Shown: positions 52,569 through 61,995 of the stretch, piece after piece
Layout: each line of letters opens with the position of its first letter
How positions within the stretch are numbered: position 1 is the stretch's first letter
Origin: Arenibacterium halophilum
GTDB lineage: Bacteria; Pseudomonadota; Alphaproteobacteria; Rhodobacterales; Rhodobacteraceae
NCBI RefSeq assembly: GCF_005938225.1
Contig: NZ_VCPC01000003.1
Location: forward strand, 620,001 to 684,000
DNA length: 64,000 bases
Direction of reading: 5' to 3'
Position numbers and translations under genes: made by a program
The notes under the pieces: model-generated
What the model was told of the DNA's origin: nothing
Database searches by the model: none
What the model saw: the letters and a program-made list of their open reading frames with translations, nothing else

Positions 52569-54973
52569 CGCGCCTCTCCCCGCGCGCGAGCAATCGCGCG
52601 CCAGATCTCCTCGGGCGTCGCGGGCGCATTCAGCGCCGGATAGGCCGGCCCACAGGCCGCCACCGCATCCGATAGCGCCAGAAACGCGGAAATCCCCAGC
52701 ATGAACGGCGGCTCGCCCACGGCTTTCGACCGGTACACCGTCGCCTCGGGGTTCGCGCCGTCCCAGAGCGCCACGTTGAACACATCCGGCCGGTCCGAAC
52801 AGGCCGGGATCTTGTAGGTCGAGGGCGCATGGGTGCGCAGCCGCCCGGCATCGTCCCACACCAACTCCTCGGTCGTCAGCCAGCCCGCGCCCTGCACGTA
52901 TCCGCCTTCGACCTGCCCGATGTCGATCGCCGGGTTCAACGAAGCGCCGGCATCATGCAGGATATCGGCGCGCAGGATGCGGTTCTCGCCGGTGCGCGTG
53001 TCCACCGCCACCTCGCTCACCGCCGCGCCATAGGCGAAATAGAAAAACGGCCGCCCGCGCCCCTCGATCCGGTCCCAGGCCAGCCCCGGCGTCTTGTAGA
53101 ACCCGGTCGCCGACAGCGACACGCGCCCCACATAGGCCATCTGCGCCGCCTCGGCGAAGGAATACTCGGCCCCGCCGACGTAAACCCGCCCGCCCTCAAA
53201 CCGCACATCCCCGGGCGCCGCCTGATGCTGCTCGGCCAGATGCGCCGCCATGCGGTCGCGAATGATGTCACAGGCCGCCTGCACCGCCATCCCGTTCAGA
53301 TCGCTGCCGGATGAGGCCGCCGTGGCCGAGGTATTGGGCACCTTCGCCGTATCGGTCGCGGTGATCCGCACGTCTTCGGGCGCAATCCCGAACCGCTGCG
53401 CCGCCACCTGAGCCACCTTGCGAAACAACCCCTGTCCCATCTCCGTGCCACCATGGTTCAGATGAACCGAGCCATCCTGATACACATGCACCAGCGCCCC
53501 GGCCTGGTTCAGATGGGTCAGCGTAAAGGAAATCCCGAACTTCACCGGGGAAAAGGCAATCCCCCGCTTGATCGTCGCATTGCGCGCGTTCCAATCGTCC
53601 ACCGCCGCCCGCCGCGCCGCGTAATCGCAACTCTCCAGCAATTGCCGCGTCATCCCGTGCAGGATGAAATCGCGCACCTCCATGCCATAGGGCGTGACCT
53701 GTGCGCCCTCGGGCGCCGCCGCGTCGCCGGGCTCCGATACCTCCGCCCCGCGCGAGGCCAAATCCTCATTCTTTGGGACGGAAATATCCCGGGGGGCGGC
53801 CGCAGGCCGGGGGGCAGAGCCCCCCTCCACCCGTTCGTCATAGTAATTGCGCCGCCGAATCTCGACCCCGTCCAGCCCCAGCACCCTCGCGGCGTGGTCC
53901 ATCACCCGCTCGATGCCCAGCATCCCCTGAGGCCCGCCAAACCCGCGAAAGGCGGTGGCGCTCTGGGTGTTGGTTTTCAGCCGGTGGCTTTCGATGCGCA
54001 CATTCGGCAACCGATAGGCGTTGTCGGAGTGCAGCATCGCCCGATCCGCAACTGGCAGCGACAAATCTTGCGCCCAGCCACAGCGTGCGTATTGCACGAA
54101 CTCCACCCCAACAATCCGCCCTCCGGCATCGAATCCGGCGCGATAGTCAATCCGGAAATCGTGGCGTTTGCCGGTGATCACCATGTCGTCGTCGCGATCA
54201 TAGCGCATCTTGCAGGCCCGCCCGGTCGCCCGCGCCGCCACGGCACAGGCCACGGCCAGCGCATTGCCCTGGCTCTCCTTGCCGCCAAACCCGCCGCCCA
54301 TGCGCCGCGTTTCGACGCGTACGCCATGCATTGGTACGCCCAGGGCTTCGGCCACCTTGTGCTGGATCTCGGTCGGATGCTGGGTGGACGATATCACATG
54401 CATGTCCCCCGCCTCTTGCGGCAAGGCCAGCGCCGCCTGACCCTCAAGGTAAAAATGCTCCTGCCCGCCCATGTCGATCCGGCCCGTCACCTGGTGGTCG
54501 GCCCCGTCGATGGCGCCTGCGGGGTCGCCCATGGTGTAGATGCGCGGGCCGTCTTCAAAGCGGCTGTTCGCCGCCAGCGCGGCCTCGATTGTCAGCAGGG
54601 CAGGGCGGGCCTTGTGCGCGATCCTGCCCAGCCGCGCGGCTCGGCGCGCCGCCACATGGCTGGTCGCCACCACCGCAAACAGCGGCTGGCCAAGGTAGTC
54701 CACCCGGTCCACGGCCAGCAACGGCTCGTCATGGGCAGAAGGCGAGACATCGTTGGCGAAAGGCAGATCCGCAGCCGTCAGGACCATCACCACGCCCGGC
54801 GCCGCGCGCACGGCTTCCAGGTCCATCGACAGGATATCGCCGCAGGCAAACTCGGAAAGGCCAAAAGCCAGGTGCAGACAGCCCGCCGGCACCGGCATGT
54901 CATCGACATAGCGCGCCGCGCCCGTCACATGCAGGCGCGCGGAATCATGGGGCAGGGGCTTGGCGACACTCAT
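52565..54973 (-). CDS. xdhB: Xanthine dehydrogenase molybdopterin subunit XdhB with an in-frame inserted element
   Basis: 802 residues against about 770 in related proteins. It binds Mo-MPT and oxidises hypoxanthine/xanthine to urate. Seen: [12 protein letters not shown] near 224-235, [13 protein letters not shown] near 340-352, [20 protein letters not shown], and [11 protein letters not shown] with the catalytic Glu near the C-terminus. Between RRRNYYDE (about 373-380) and [11 protein letters not shown] (about 426-436), where homologues pass directly, about 45 extra residues are present. Their first part ([20 protein letters not shown]) is encoded by copy C of the dispersed hairpin element; the rest is Glu/Ala/Gly/Pro-rich. 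The frame is intact and all catalytic motifs are present. Coupled by ATGA to xdhA and xdhC. Confidence 0.93.
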   Translation of the reverse strand: MSVAKPLPHDSARLHVTGAARYVDDMPVPAGCLHLAFGLSEFACGDILSMDLEAVRAAPGVVMVLTAADLPFANDVSPSAHDEPLLAVDRVDYLGQPLFAVVATSHVAARRAARLGRIAHKARPALLTIEAALAANSRFEDGPRIYTMGDPAGAIDGADHQVTGRIDMGGQEHFYLEGQAALALPQEAGDMHVISSTQHPTEIQHKVAEALGVPMHGVRVETRRMGGGFGGKESQGNALAVACAVAARATGRACKMRYDRDDDMVITGKRHDFRIDYRAGFDAGGRIVGVEFVQYARCGWAQDLSLPVADRAMLHSDNAYRLPNVRIESHRLKTNTQSATAFRGFGGPQGMLGIERVMDHAARVLGLDGVEIRRRNYYDERVEGGSAPRPAAAPRDISVPKNEDLASRGAEVSEPGDAAAPEGAQVTPYGMEVRDFILHGMTRQLLESCDYAARRAAVDDWNARNATIKRGIAFSPVKFGISFTLTHLNQAGALVHVYQDGSVHLNHGGTEMGQGLFRKVAQVAAQRFGIAPEDVRITATDTAKVPNTSATAASSGSDLNGMAVQAACDIIRDRMAAHLAEQHQAAPGDVRFEGGRVYVGGAEYSFAEAAQMAYVGRVSLSATGFYKTPGLAWDRIEGRGRPFFYFAYGAAVSEVAVDTRTGENRILRADILHDAGASLNPAIDIGQVEGGYVQGAGWLTTEELVWDDAGRLRTHAPSTYKIPACSDRPDVFNVALWDGANPEATVYRSKAVGEPPFMLGISAFLALSDAVAACGPAYPALNAPATPEEIWRAIARARGEAR
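53769..53825 (-). repeat. Dispersed multi-hairpin element, copy C, inside xdhB
   Basis: 57 bp, 19 codons. Read on the minus strand: GGGGGGC-TCT-GCCCCCC, then CGGCC-TGC-GGCCG, then CCCCCCGGGATATTT and CCCAAAGAA. It lies on the coding strand of xdhB at codons about 384-402 without breaking the frame. Confidence 0.88.
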
Positions 54974-56334
54974 GGCGCGACCTCCAGCACCGTCAGCCCC
55001 GCGCCTTCGCTTTCGTCGAAATACCGCCCCAGCAGCGCCGCCGCCGTCGCCAGCCGATAGCTGGCCGAGGCGCGCATGTCGGACATCGGTTCGAAATCGC
55101 GGGCAAACTCTGCCTGCGCCGCGGCGATGGTTTCGGCGGTCCACTCTTGGCCAACCATAGCCGCCTCGACCGCCCGCGCGCGTTTGGGCACGCCCGCCAT
55201 GCCGCCAAAGGCGATCCGTGCCGCGCTCACCCGGCCCCCTTCGCGCGTGATGTTGAAACAGCCGCACAAAGCCGAGATGTCCTGATCGAACCGTTTCGAC
55301 ACCTTGTAGCAGCCCAGCGTGTCGGGCTGACGTGGGATGGTGACCGCCTCGACGAATTCGCCGGGGGCGCGGTCCTGCTTGCCGTACTCGAGGAAGAAAT
55401 CTTCGATGGCGATCTCACGCCGCGTATCCCCCTTGCGCAGATGCAGCCGCGCTCCCAGCGCGATCAGCGCGGGCGGGTTGTCGCCAATGGGCGAGCCGTT
55501 GGCGATATTGCCACCAATCGTCGCCGCATTGCGCACCTGGGTCGAGCCGTAGCGGCGGATCATCTCGGCATAGGACGGAAACAGCGGTGCAATCGCCGCG
55601 CGCACGCGGTTCATGTCAGCCATGGCGCCGATACGCAGTCCGTCCGGCGTGTCTTCGATCACTTTCAGATCGGCGCAGCGGTTCAGGAAAATCGTGGGCG
55701 ATATGTCGCGCAGCCCCTTGGTGACCCACAGCCCCACATCGGTGGCCCCTGCGACCAAGGTCGCTTCGGGGCGCGCGTCGTACAAGGCGGCTAGCGCGTC
55801 CGCGCTTTCCGGCGCGGCCACTTCGGCGTTGTGCGGCGCATCGCCCGCGCAATCAGTGGCGACCCAACCGGGCACGGGCAGTGCCTCGGCGGCGCGGGCG
55901 GCGCGGATGATCGGCGCATAGCCGGTGCAGCGGCACAGGTTGCCCGCCAGCTGGTCGTCGTGATCGGTGGCGCCCGTGGCATGGGCCGTCACCATCGACA
56001 TCACGAACCCGGGCGTGCAGAACCCGCATTGGCTGCCGTGATGGTCGATCATCGTCTGTTGCACCGGATGCAGCGTGCCGCCGTCTTCCACGCCTTCCAC
56101 CGTGCGGATCGCCTTGCCGTCCAGCTGCCCCAGCAGCAGGATGCAGGCGTTCAGCGCGCGCGGCCCGTCGCCGTCCGACACCATCACCGTGCAGGCGCCA
56201 CAGTCGCCCTCGTTGCAGCCTTCCTTGGTGCCGGTCAGCCCGCGCCCCTCGCGCAGCCAATCCAGCAGAGGGCGCGTCGGATCCGCGCCCGTCAGCTGCA
56301 CCGCCTCTCCGTTCAGAAGAAAACCGATGTTCAT
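54970..56334 (-). CDS. xdhA: Xanthine dehydrogenase Fe-S/FAD subunit XdhA
   Basis: 454 residues. N-terminal plant-type [2Fe-2S] site [11 protein letters not shown] near 38-48, second site CGFCTPG with CRCTGYAPI near 100-140, then the FAD domain ([15 protein letters not shown] near 190, [20 protein letters not shown] near 265) and the CO-dehydrogenase flavoprotein C-terminal domain. It passes electrons from XdhB to NAD. The ATG at 56334 follows ACGGGT. First gene of the run xdhA-xdhB-xdhC-ATPase-permease-permease-binding protein. Confidence 0.94.
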   Translation of the reverse strand: MNIGFLLNGEAVQLTGADPTRPLLDWLREGRGLTGTKEGCNEGDCGACTVMVSDGDGPRALNACILLLGQLDGKAIRTVEGVEDGGTLHPVQQTMIDHHGSQCGFCTPGFVMSMVTAHATGATDHDDQLAGNLCRCTGYAPIIRAARAAEALPVPGWVATDCAGDAPHNAEVAAPESADALAALYDARPEATLVAGATDVGLWVTKGLRDISPTIFLNRCADLKVIEDTPDGLRIGAMADMNRVRAAIAPLFPSYAEMIRRYGSTQVRNAATIGGNIANGSPIGDNPPALIALGARLHLRKGDTRREIAIEDFFLEYGKQDRAPGEFVEAVTIPRQPDTLGCYKVSKRFDQDISALCGCFNITREGGRVSAARIAFGGMAGVPKRARAVEAAMVGQEWTAETIAAAQAEFARDFEPMSDMRASASYRLATAAALLGRYFDESEGAGLTVLEVAP

Positions 56335-56664
56335 GTAGAAACCCGTCGCCTTACCCCTGTTTGGCCCGATTGTGCCCTTCCCCGATGCGACGTAAGGAAA
56401 CGGCGGACCTTGTCCTGTTCGCCAAAGGTTAGAAAGCCGCAGGCCCTCATGGCAAGCAAAAGCTGGCTTGCTTTTGACCCGATCCACCGGTTTGCCCCAT
56501 CTTTCGACGCGCTGAGCACCGCCAAGCCGCCTGATACGCCCGTCAAAGCGCCAGCGGTTTGAAACAGCTTCAAATTTCGCGCGCAAATACCTGCCCTGCA
56601 TTTGTGCAGGCCTGGCGCGCCTTGGCCGATTGCCCGGCCCATCGGGCGGGGGTAGGGTGCCCCC
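56335..56664. other. 330-bp divergent region between xdhA and dnaE
   Basis: No gene is seen. Two small hairpins are present: GCAAGC-AAAAGCTG-GCTTGC followed by TTTT on the plus strand (56452-56475), and a perfect CCTGCA-TTTG-TGCAGG (56595-56610), 55 bases before dnaE. No clear -35/-10 pair was found for either gene. Confidence 0.6.
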
Positions 56665-59600
56665 ATGAGCAGCCCGACCCGATTCATCCACCTTCGCCTT
56701 CACACCGAATATTCGCTTCTGGAAGGGGCCGTGCGGCTGAAAAAGCTGCCCGATCTCTGCAAGAAGGCGGGGATGCCCGCGGTGGCGCTGACCGATACGA
56801 ACAACATGTTCGCCGCGCTCGAGGCGTCAGTTTCGTTGGCGGGCGCGGGGATTCAGCCGATCATCGGCTGCCAGGTCGATCTGGCCTATGTCGCCGTGCA
56901 GCCGGGCGAGAAACCGAAAGACCCGGCGCCCATCGTCCTGCTGGCCCAGTCCGAAGCGGGTTACGAAAACCTGATGAAGCTGAACAGCTGCCTTTATATC
57001 GACAAGGGCGGGCAGTTGCCGCAGGTCTCGCTTGACGAACTCGAGGCGCTGTCGGGCGGGCTGATCTGCCTGTCGGGCGGCCCCGAAGGGCCAGTGGGGA
57101 TGCTGTTGCAGGCCGGTCAGCGCCCGGCGGCCGAGGCGCTGGTTGACAGGCTGCACGCGGCCTTTGGCGATCGGCTGTATATCGAGCTGCAACGCCACGC
57201 GGGCGAAGACGGAACCGCCCCCGAAGCGGAACGGCTGACCGAGCGCGGGCATGTCGAAATCGCTTATGACAAGGGGATTCCGCTGGTCGCGACCAACGAT
57301 GTCTATTTCCCCGATGCCAAGATGTACGAAGCCCACGATGCGCTGATCTGCATCGCCGAGGGCGCCTATGTCGATCAGCAGCAGCCGCGCCGCCGTCTGA
57401 CGCCGCAACACAGCTTCAAGTCGCCGCAGGAAATGTGCGTGCTGTTCGCCGATCTGCCCGAGGCGCTGGAAAACACGGTGGAAATCGCGAAACGCTGCGC
57501 CTTCATGGCCTATCGCCGCGATCCGATCCTGCCGAAATTCGCCGACGACGAGGTGGCCGAGCTGCGCCGCATGGCGAACGAGGGGCTTCAGGCGCGGCTG
57601 GCGGTGATCCCCCATGCCGTGAGTGTCGAGGAATACCAGCAGCGGCTGGATTTCGAGCTGGGCATCATCGAAGGCATGGGCTTTCCCGGCTACTTCCTGA
57701 TCGTGGCCGACTTCATCCAATGGGCCAAGGATCACGACATTCCGGTGGGGCCGGGCCGGGGCTCGGGTGCGGGCAGTCTTGTCGCCTATGCGCTGACGAT
57801 CACCGACCTTGATCCGCTGCGCTATTCGCTGCTGTTCGAACGCTTCCTGAACCCGGAACGGGTGTCGATGCCCGACTTCGACATCGACTTTTGCATGGAC
57901 CGCCGCGAAGAGGTGATCCGCTACGTTCAGGACAAATACGGCCGTGACAAGGTGGGGCAGATCATCACCTTCGGTGCGCTTCTGTCCAAGGCCGCCGTGC
58001 GCGATATCGGCCGCGTGTTGCAGATGCCCTATGGGCAGGTCGACCGGCTGTCGAAGATGATCCCGGTGGAAGGGGTGAAACCCGTCAGCATCGAAAAGGC
58101 GCTGATCGACGAACCCCGCCTGCGCGAAGAGGCCCGCAACGAGGAAGTCGTGGACCGGCTGCTGACCTATGGCCAGCAGGTCGAAGGGCTGTTGCGCAAT
58201 GCCTCGACCCACGCCGCCGGGGTGGTCATCGGCGACCGGCCGCTGGATGCGCTCGTGCCGCTCTATCAGGATCCGCGATCCGATATGCCCGCGACCCAGT
58301 TCAACATGAAGTGGGTGGAACAGGCCGGTCTGGTCAAATTCGACTTTCTGGGCCTGAAAACCCTGACGGTGATCCAGAACGCGCTGGACCTGATCCTGAA
58401 ATCGGGTCGTCCGCTGCATGTGGCCGCCGACGGGACCGAGCTGTACCAGCCGGCCGAGGGCGCCGAGAACCAGATGAACCTGATCCCGCTGGACGATACG
58501 GCGACCTACAAGCTTTATGCCAGCGCCAAGACGGTGGCGGTGTTCCAGGTGGAAAGCTCGGGCATGATGGATGCGCTCAAGCGCATGAAGCCCACCTGTA
58601 TCGAGGACATCGTGGCGCTTGTGGCGCTGTACCGTCCGGGCCCGATGGAAAACATCCCGACCTATTGCGAGGTCAAGAACGGCCTGCGCGAGATCGAATC
58701 CGTGCATCCCTCGATCGACCATATCCTTGCCGAGACGCAGGGCATCATCGTTTACCAGGAACAGGTGATGCAGATCGCGCAGGTCATGGCGGGCTACAGC
58801 CTTGGCGGCGCCGACCTGCTGCGCCGCGCCATGGGCAAGAAGATAAAAGAGGCGATGGACGCCGAGCGCCCCAAGTTCGAAAAGGGCGCAGGCGAGAATG
58901 GCGTTGACAAGAAGAAGGCCAGCGAGGTCTTCGACCTGCTGGAGAAATTCGCCAACTACGGCTTCAACAAATCGCACGCCGCCGCCTATGCGGTCGTCAG
59001 CTATCAGACCGCCTGGCTGAAGGCGAACCACCCGGTTGAATTCATGGCCGGGGTGATGAACTGCGATATCCACCTGACCGACAAGCTGGGCGTCTATTTC
59101 GAAGAGGTCCGCAAGGGGCTGGATCTGCCCTGGGCGCCGCCCTGCGTGAACCGGTCGGAAGCCAGCTTTGACGTGCAGGATGGCACGCTGATCTACGCGC
59201 TGGGGGCGTTGAAGAACGTCGGGCTGGAAGCGATGAAGCTGATCACCGAGGCGCGCAAGGTGAATGGGACCGACAAGCCCTTTGCCACGCTCTATGATCT
59301 GGCGCGCCGCGCCGACCTGAAGCGCGTGGGCAAGCGCCCGATGGAGATGCTGGCCCGCGCCGGGGCCTTTGACGTGCTGGATTCCAACCGCCGCCGCGTG
59401 TTCGAGGGGCTGGACGCGCTGGTGGCCTATTCGGCGGCAGTGCATGAACAGAAATCCAGCAACCAGGTCTCGCTGTTCGGCGAAGCGGGCGACGATCTGC
59501 CCGAACCGCGGATGCCCGGCGTGCCCGATTGGCTGCCTGCCGAACGTCTGAGCGAGGAATTCAAGGCCATCGGCTTCTACCTCTCGGGGCACCCGCTGGA

Positions 59601-60180
59601 CGATTACATGCCGCCGCTGAAGCGCAAGGGCGTCGTCACGCTGGACGAGCTGCGCGAAAAGGCGATGGGTGGGCCGCTGGTTGCAAAGCTGGCCGGTGTG
59701 GTCGCGGGGCGTCAGGAACGCAAATCGGCGCGTGGCAACCGCTTTGCCTTTGCTCAGCTGTCCGATACCACGGGCGCCTACGAGGTCACGCTGTTCTCTG
59801 ACACGCTGGAAACCGCGCGCGAACATCTGGAAACCGGGTCTAAGGTTGTCGTGACGGTCGAGGCGACGATGGAAAGCGACCAGTTGAAGCTGCTGGGCCG
59901 GTCCGTCGCGCCGATCGACGTGGCAGTGGCGAACGCGGGGGCAATGGCGCTGAAGGTCTATATCGACGCGCCCGAAGCGGTGGCCACTGTGGCGACCGTG
60001 CTGGAAAACGCGCAAAAGGCCGTGCGCGCCGCAACGCGCGGGCAGGTTTACCTGTGCCTGATGTCGCCCGAACTGCCCGGCGAGGTCGACATGGACCTAG
60101 GCCAGGATTTCGCGATCAACCCTGAAATCAAGGGCGCGATCAAAAGCCTTGATGGCGTGATGGCCGTCGAGGACGTTTAG
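56665..60180 (+). CDS. dnaE: DNA polymerase III alpha subunit DnaE
   Basis: 1171 residues, full-length replicative DnaE1. N-terminal PHP domain ([17 protein letters not shown]) with the metal-binding loop altered (LTDTNNMF, where active PHP has TDHGN), as in other proteobacteria that use DnaQ for proofreading. Catalytic Asp residues are in [13 protein letters not shown] near 402-414; the palm continues with [20 protein letters not shown], and the fingers with [16 protein letters not shown] near 358. The beta-clamp motif is QVSLFG near 932, followed by the OB domain. Own promoter presumed in the divergent gap. Confidence 0.96.
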   Translation: MSSPTRFIHLRLHTEYSLLEGAVRLKKLPDLCKKAGMPAVALTDTNNMFAALEASVSLAGAGIQPIIGCQVDLAYVAVQPGEKPKDPAPIVLLAQSEAGYENLMKLNSCLYIDKGGQLPQVSLDELEALSGGLICLSGGPEGPVGMLLQAGQRPAAEALVDRLHAAFGDRLYIELQRHAGEDGTAPEAERLTERGHVEIAYDKGIPLVATNDVYFPDAKMYEAHDALICIAEGAYVDQQQPRRRLTPQHSFKSPQEMCVLFADLPEALENTVEIAKRCAFMAYRRDPILPKFADDEVAELRRMANEGLQARLAVIPHAVSVEEYQQRLDFELGIIEGMGFPGYFLIVADFIQWAKDHDIPVGPGRGSGAGSLVAYALTITDLDPLRYSLLFERFLNPERVSMPDFDIDFCMDRREEVIRYVQDKYGRDKVGQIITFGALLSKAAVRDIGRVLQMPYGQVDRLSKMIPVEGVKPVSIEKALIDEPRLREEARNEEVVDRLLTYGQQVEGLLRNASTHAAGVVIGDRPLDALVPLYQDPRSDMPATQFNMKWVEQAGLVKFDFLGLKTLTVIQNALDLILKSGRPLHVAADGTELYQPAEGAENQMNLIPLDDTATYKLYASAKTVAVFQVESSGMMDALKRMKPTCIEDIVALVALYRPGPMENIPTYCEVKNGLREIESVHPSIDHILAETQGIIVYQEQVMQIAQVMAGYSLGGADLLRRAMGKKIKEAMDAERPKFEKGAGENGVDKKKASEVFDLLEKFANYGFNKSHAAAYAVVSYQTAWLKANHPVEFMAGVMNCDIHLTDKLGVYFEEVRKGLDLPWAPPCVNRSEASFDVQDGTLIYALGALKNVGLEAMKLITEARKVNGTDKPFATLYDLARRADLKRVGKRPMEMLARAGAFDVLDSNRRRVFEGLDALVAYSAAVHEQKSSNQVSLFGEAGDDLPEPRMPGVPDWLPAERLSEEFKAIGFYLSGHPLDDYMPPLKRKGVVTLDELREKAMGGPLVAKLAGVVAGRQERKSARGNRFAFAQLSDTTGAYEVTLFSDTLETAREHLETGSKVVVTVEATMESDQLKLLGRSVAPIDVAVANAGAMALKVYIDAPEAVATVATVLENAQKAVRAATRGQVYLCLMSPELPGEVDMDLGQDFAINPEIKGAIKSLDGVMAVEDV

Positions 60181-60184
60181 CGGA

Positions 60185-60202
60185 GGGGGCGCTTACGCCC
60201 CC
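60185..60202. terminator. Convergent hairpin between dnaE and trpS
   Basis: GGGGGCG-CTTA-CGCCCCC, a perfect 7-bp stem, overlapping the trpS stop codon and starting 5 bases after the dnaE stop. No T tract; probably blocks read-through from both sides with Rho or acts as an mRNA 3' end. Confidence 0.5.
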
Positions 60203-61215
60203 ACCATCCCGATGATGTCATAGGTCTGGCGCAGGATCGGCGCGGTGATTTCGCGCGCGCGCAGGGCGCCCCGGGCCAGAATGCGGTCGATCTCGGCGGT
60301 GTCGTCCATCAGGCGCGACATCTCGGTTGAAATAGGGGCCAGCCGTTCGACCGCAAGTTCGGCCAGCTTCGGCTTGAAGGCGCCGAACTGCATCCCGCCC
60401 ACCTCGGCCAGCGCCTGATCGACGGTCTGATCCGACAGCCCGGCATAGATGTTCACCAGGTTGCGCGCATCGGGGCGTTCCGCCAGCCCGGCAGCTTCCG
60501 AGGGCAGGGCGTCCGGGTCGGTCTTGGCCTTGCGGATCTTCTTGGCGATGGTGTCGGCATCGTCGGTCAGGTTGATCCGGCTGGCATCCGACGGGTCCGA
60601 CTTGCTCATCTTCTTGGTGCCGTCGCGCAGGCTCATCACCCGCGTGGCCGCGCCTTCGATCACCGGCTCGGTCACCGGAAAGAAATCGACGCCGAAATCA
60701 TTGTTGAACTTGATCGCGATGTCGCGGGTCAGCTCAAGATGCTGTTTCTGGTCTTCGCCCACGGGCACATGGGTCGCGTGGTAGACCAGGATGTCGGCCG
60801 CCATCAGCGCGGGGTAGGCGAACAGTCCAAGCGAGGCCGCTTCGGCATTCTTGCCCGCCTTGTCCTTCCATTGGGTCATGCGGCCCATCCAGCCCATACG
60901 CGCGACACAGTTGAACACCCAGGCCAGCTGCGCGTGCTCGGGCACCTGGCTTTGGTTGATGAGAATGGATTTTTCCGGGTCGATGCCGCTGGCGATGAAC
61001 CCGGCGCAGAGTTCGCGGGTCGAATGCTTCAGATCGGCGGGGTTCTGCCAGACGGTGATCGCGTGCATGTCGACCATGCAGTACACCGTTTCAAAGGTGC
61101 CTTCGTTCTGTTTGTCGACGAACCGTTTCAGCGCGCCCAGGTAGTTGCCAAGGTGCAGGTTGCCCGACGGCTGGATGCCGGAAAAGATGCGCGGCGCGAA
61201 TGTCTTGTCGCTCAT
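60193..61215 (-). CDS. trpS: Tryptophanyl-tRNA synthetase
   Basis: 340 residues, normal length. Class I signature [17 protein letters not shown] near 15-31 (HIGH region) and [16 protein letters not shown] near 201 (KMSKS). It charges tRNA-Trp in the cytoplasm. It is transcribed convergently to dnaE and divergently from the rhomboid-like gene. Confidence 0.95.
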   Translation of the reverse strand: MSDKTFAPRIFSGIQPSGNLHLGNYLGALKRFVDKQNEGTFETVYCMVDMHAITVWQNPADLKHSTRELCAGFIASGIDPEKSILINQSQVPEHAQLAWVFNCVARMGWMGRMTQWKDKAGKNAEAASLGLFAYPALMAADILVYHATHVPVGEDQKQHLELTRDIAIKFNNDFGVDFFPVTEPVIEGAATRVMSLRDGTKKMSKSDPSDASRINLTDDADTIAKKIRKAKTDPDALPSEAAGLAERPDARNLVNIYAGLSDQTVDQALAEVGGMQFGAFKPKLAELAVERLAPISTEMSRLMDDTAEIDRILARGALRAREITAPILRQTYDIIGMVGA

Positions 61216-61306
61216 TGTTCGGAAACTCCGGCTGGAAAAAATCGCCGGTTTCGCATACCCATGCCATCAGGTGCCGTCAAGAAGCCCGGAAAGGCCGATA
61301 ATCAAC

Positions 61307-61993
61307 ATGAGCAGTCAACACCCCGTCCAGGCCGTCAATCCCTTGCCGGTTGTCGTCATCATCCTGTTCGCCGCCATCGTCGCGGTGGAAATCGGGTTCC
61401 AGCTGGGCGCGCGCGGCCTTGTCGGCGGCCCCGAGGCGGTGGGCTGGCGGCTTGCCGCGCTGCAACGCTATGCGTTCTCCGGCGATATCCTGCGCTGGAT
61501 GTGGGACACGGGGCAGTGGCCGCTGGAACACCTGCTGCGCTTCGTCAGCTATCCGTTCATCCACGTCAGTTTCACGCAGGCGCTGTTTTCCGGCGTGATG
61601 CTGCTGGCGCTGGGCAAGATGGTCGCCGAAACCTGCGGCGCCGTGGCGATGCTGGCGGTGTTCTTCGTGTCCTCGGTCGCGGGGGCGCTTGCCTATGCGG
61701 TGTTCACAAACAGTCCGGTGCCGTTGGTCGGGGCGTTTCCGCCGGTCTACGGGCTGATCGGAGCCTTTACCTACCTGCTGTGGCTGCGCCTGTCGGCGGT
61801 CGGTGAAAATCAGGCCCGCGCCTTCACGCTGATCGGCTTCCTGATGGCGATCCAGCTGATCTTCGCGGTGTTCATCGACGTGCAGCCCGATTGGGTCGCC
61901 GATCTGGGCGGGTTTGCTGCCGGATTCGCGCTGACCATCGTGTTGGTGCCGGGCGGCTGGGCGCGCCTTCTGGCGCGGTTGCGCCAAGGCTGA
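61307..61993 (+). CDS. Rhomboid-family membrane protein, predicted protease-inactive
   Basis: 228 residues with about six membrane helices. Rhomboid-fold landmarks are retained: FVSYPFIHVSFTQALFSGVM in place of the L1-TM2 HxxxN region, PVYGLIGAF and ADLGGFAAGFAL. The catalytic Ser of GxSG is Phe/Pro (VGAFPPVYG), the His of the HxxG motif in TM6 is lost (VADLGGF), and the oxyanion Asn/His in TM2 are absent. It should act as a non-proteolytic rhomboid homologue. The ATG at 61307 is chosen because the preceding stretch is non-conserved. Ends 2 bases before the convergent murJ stop. Confidence 0.8.
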   Translation: MSSQHPVQAVNPLPVVVIILFAAIVAVEIGFQLGARGLVGGPEAVGWRLAALQRYAFSGDILRWMWDTGQWPLEHLLRFVSYPFIHVSFTQALFSGVMLLALGKMVAETCGAVAMLAVFFVSSVAGALAYAVFTNSPVPLVGAFPPVYGLIGAFTYLLWLRLSAVGENQARAFTLIGFLMAIQLIFAVFIDVQPDWVADLGGFAAGFALTIVLVPGGWARLLARLRQG

Positions 61994-61995
61994 CG

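Noticed and set aside
13803-53825. The three similar repeats as a CRISPR remnant
   Set aside because: Copies are far apart, in both orientations, with no spacers and no cas genes; they are dispersed hairpin elements.
53762-53830. xdhB as a pseudogene because of the repeat insertion
   Set aside because: The frame is continuous, and all Mo-cofactor and catalytic motifs and the overlaps with xdhA and xdhC are intact.
56827-60015. Very long open frame antisense to dnaE (over 1000 codons)
   Set aside because: It is the GC-rich third-position shadow of dnaE. Its translation is rich in His, Arg, Gln and Gly with no domain, and dnaE itself is unambiguous.
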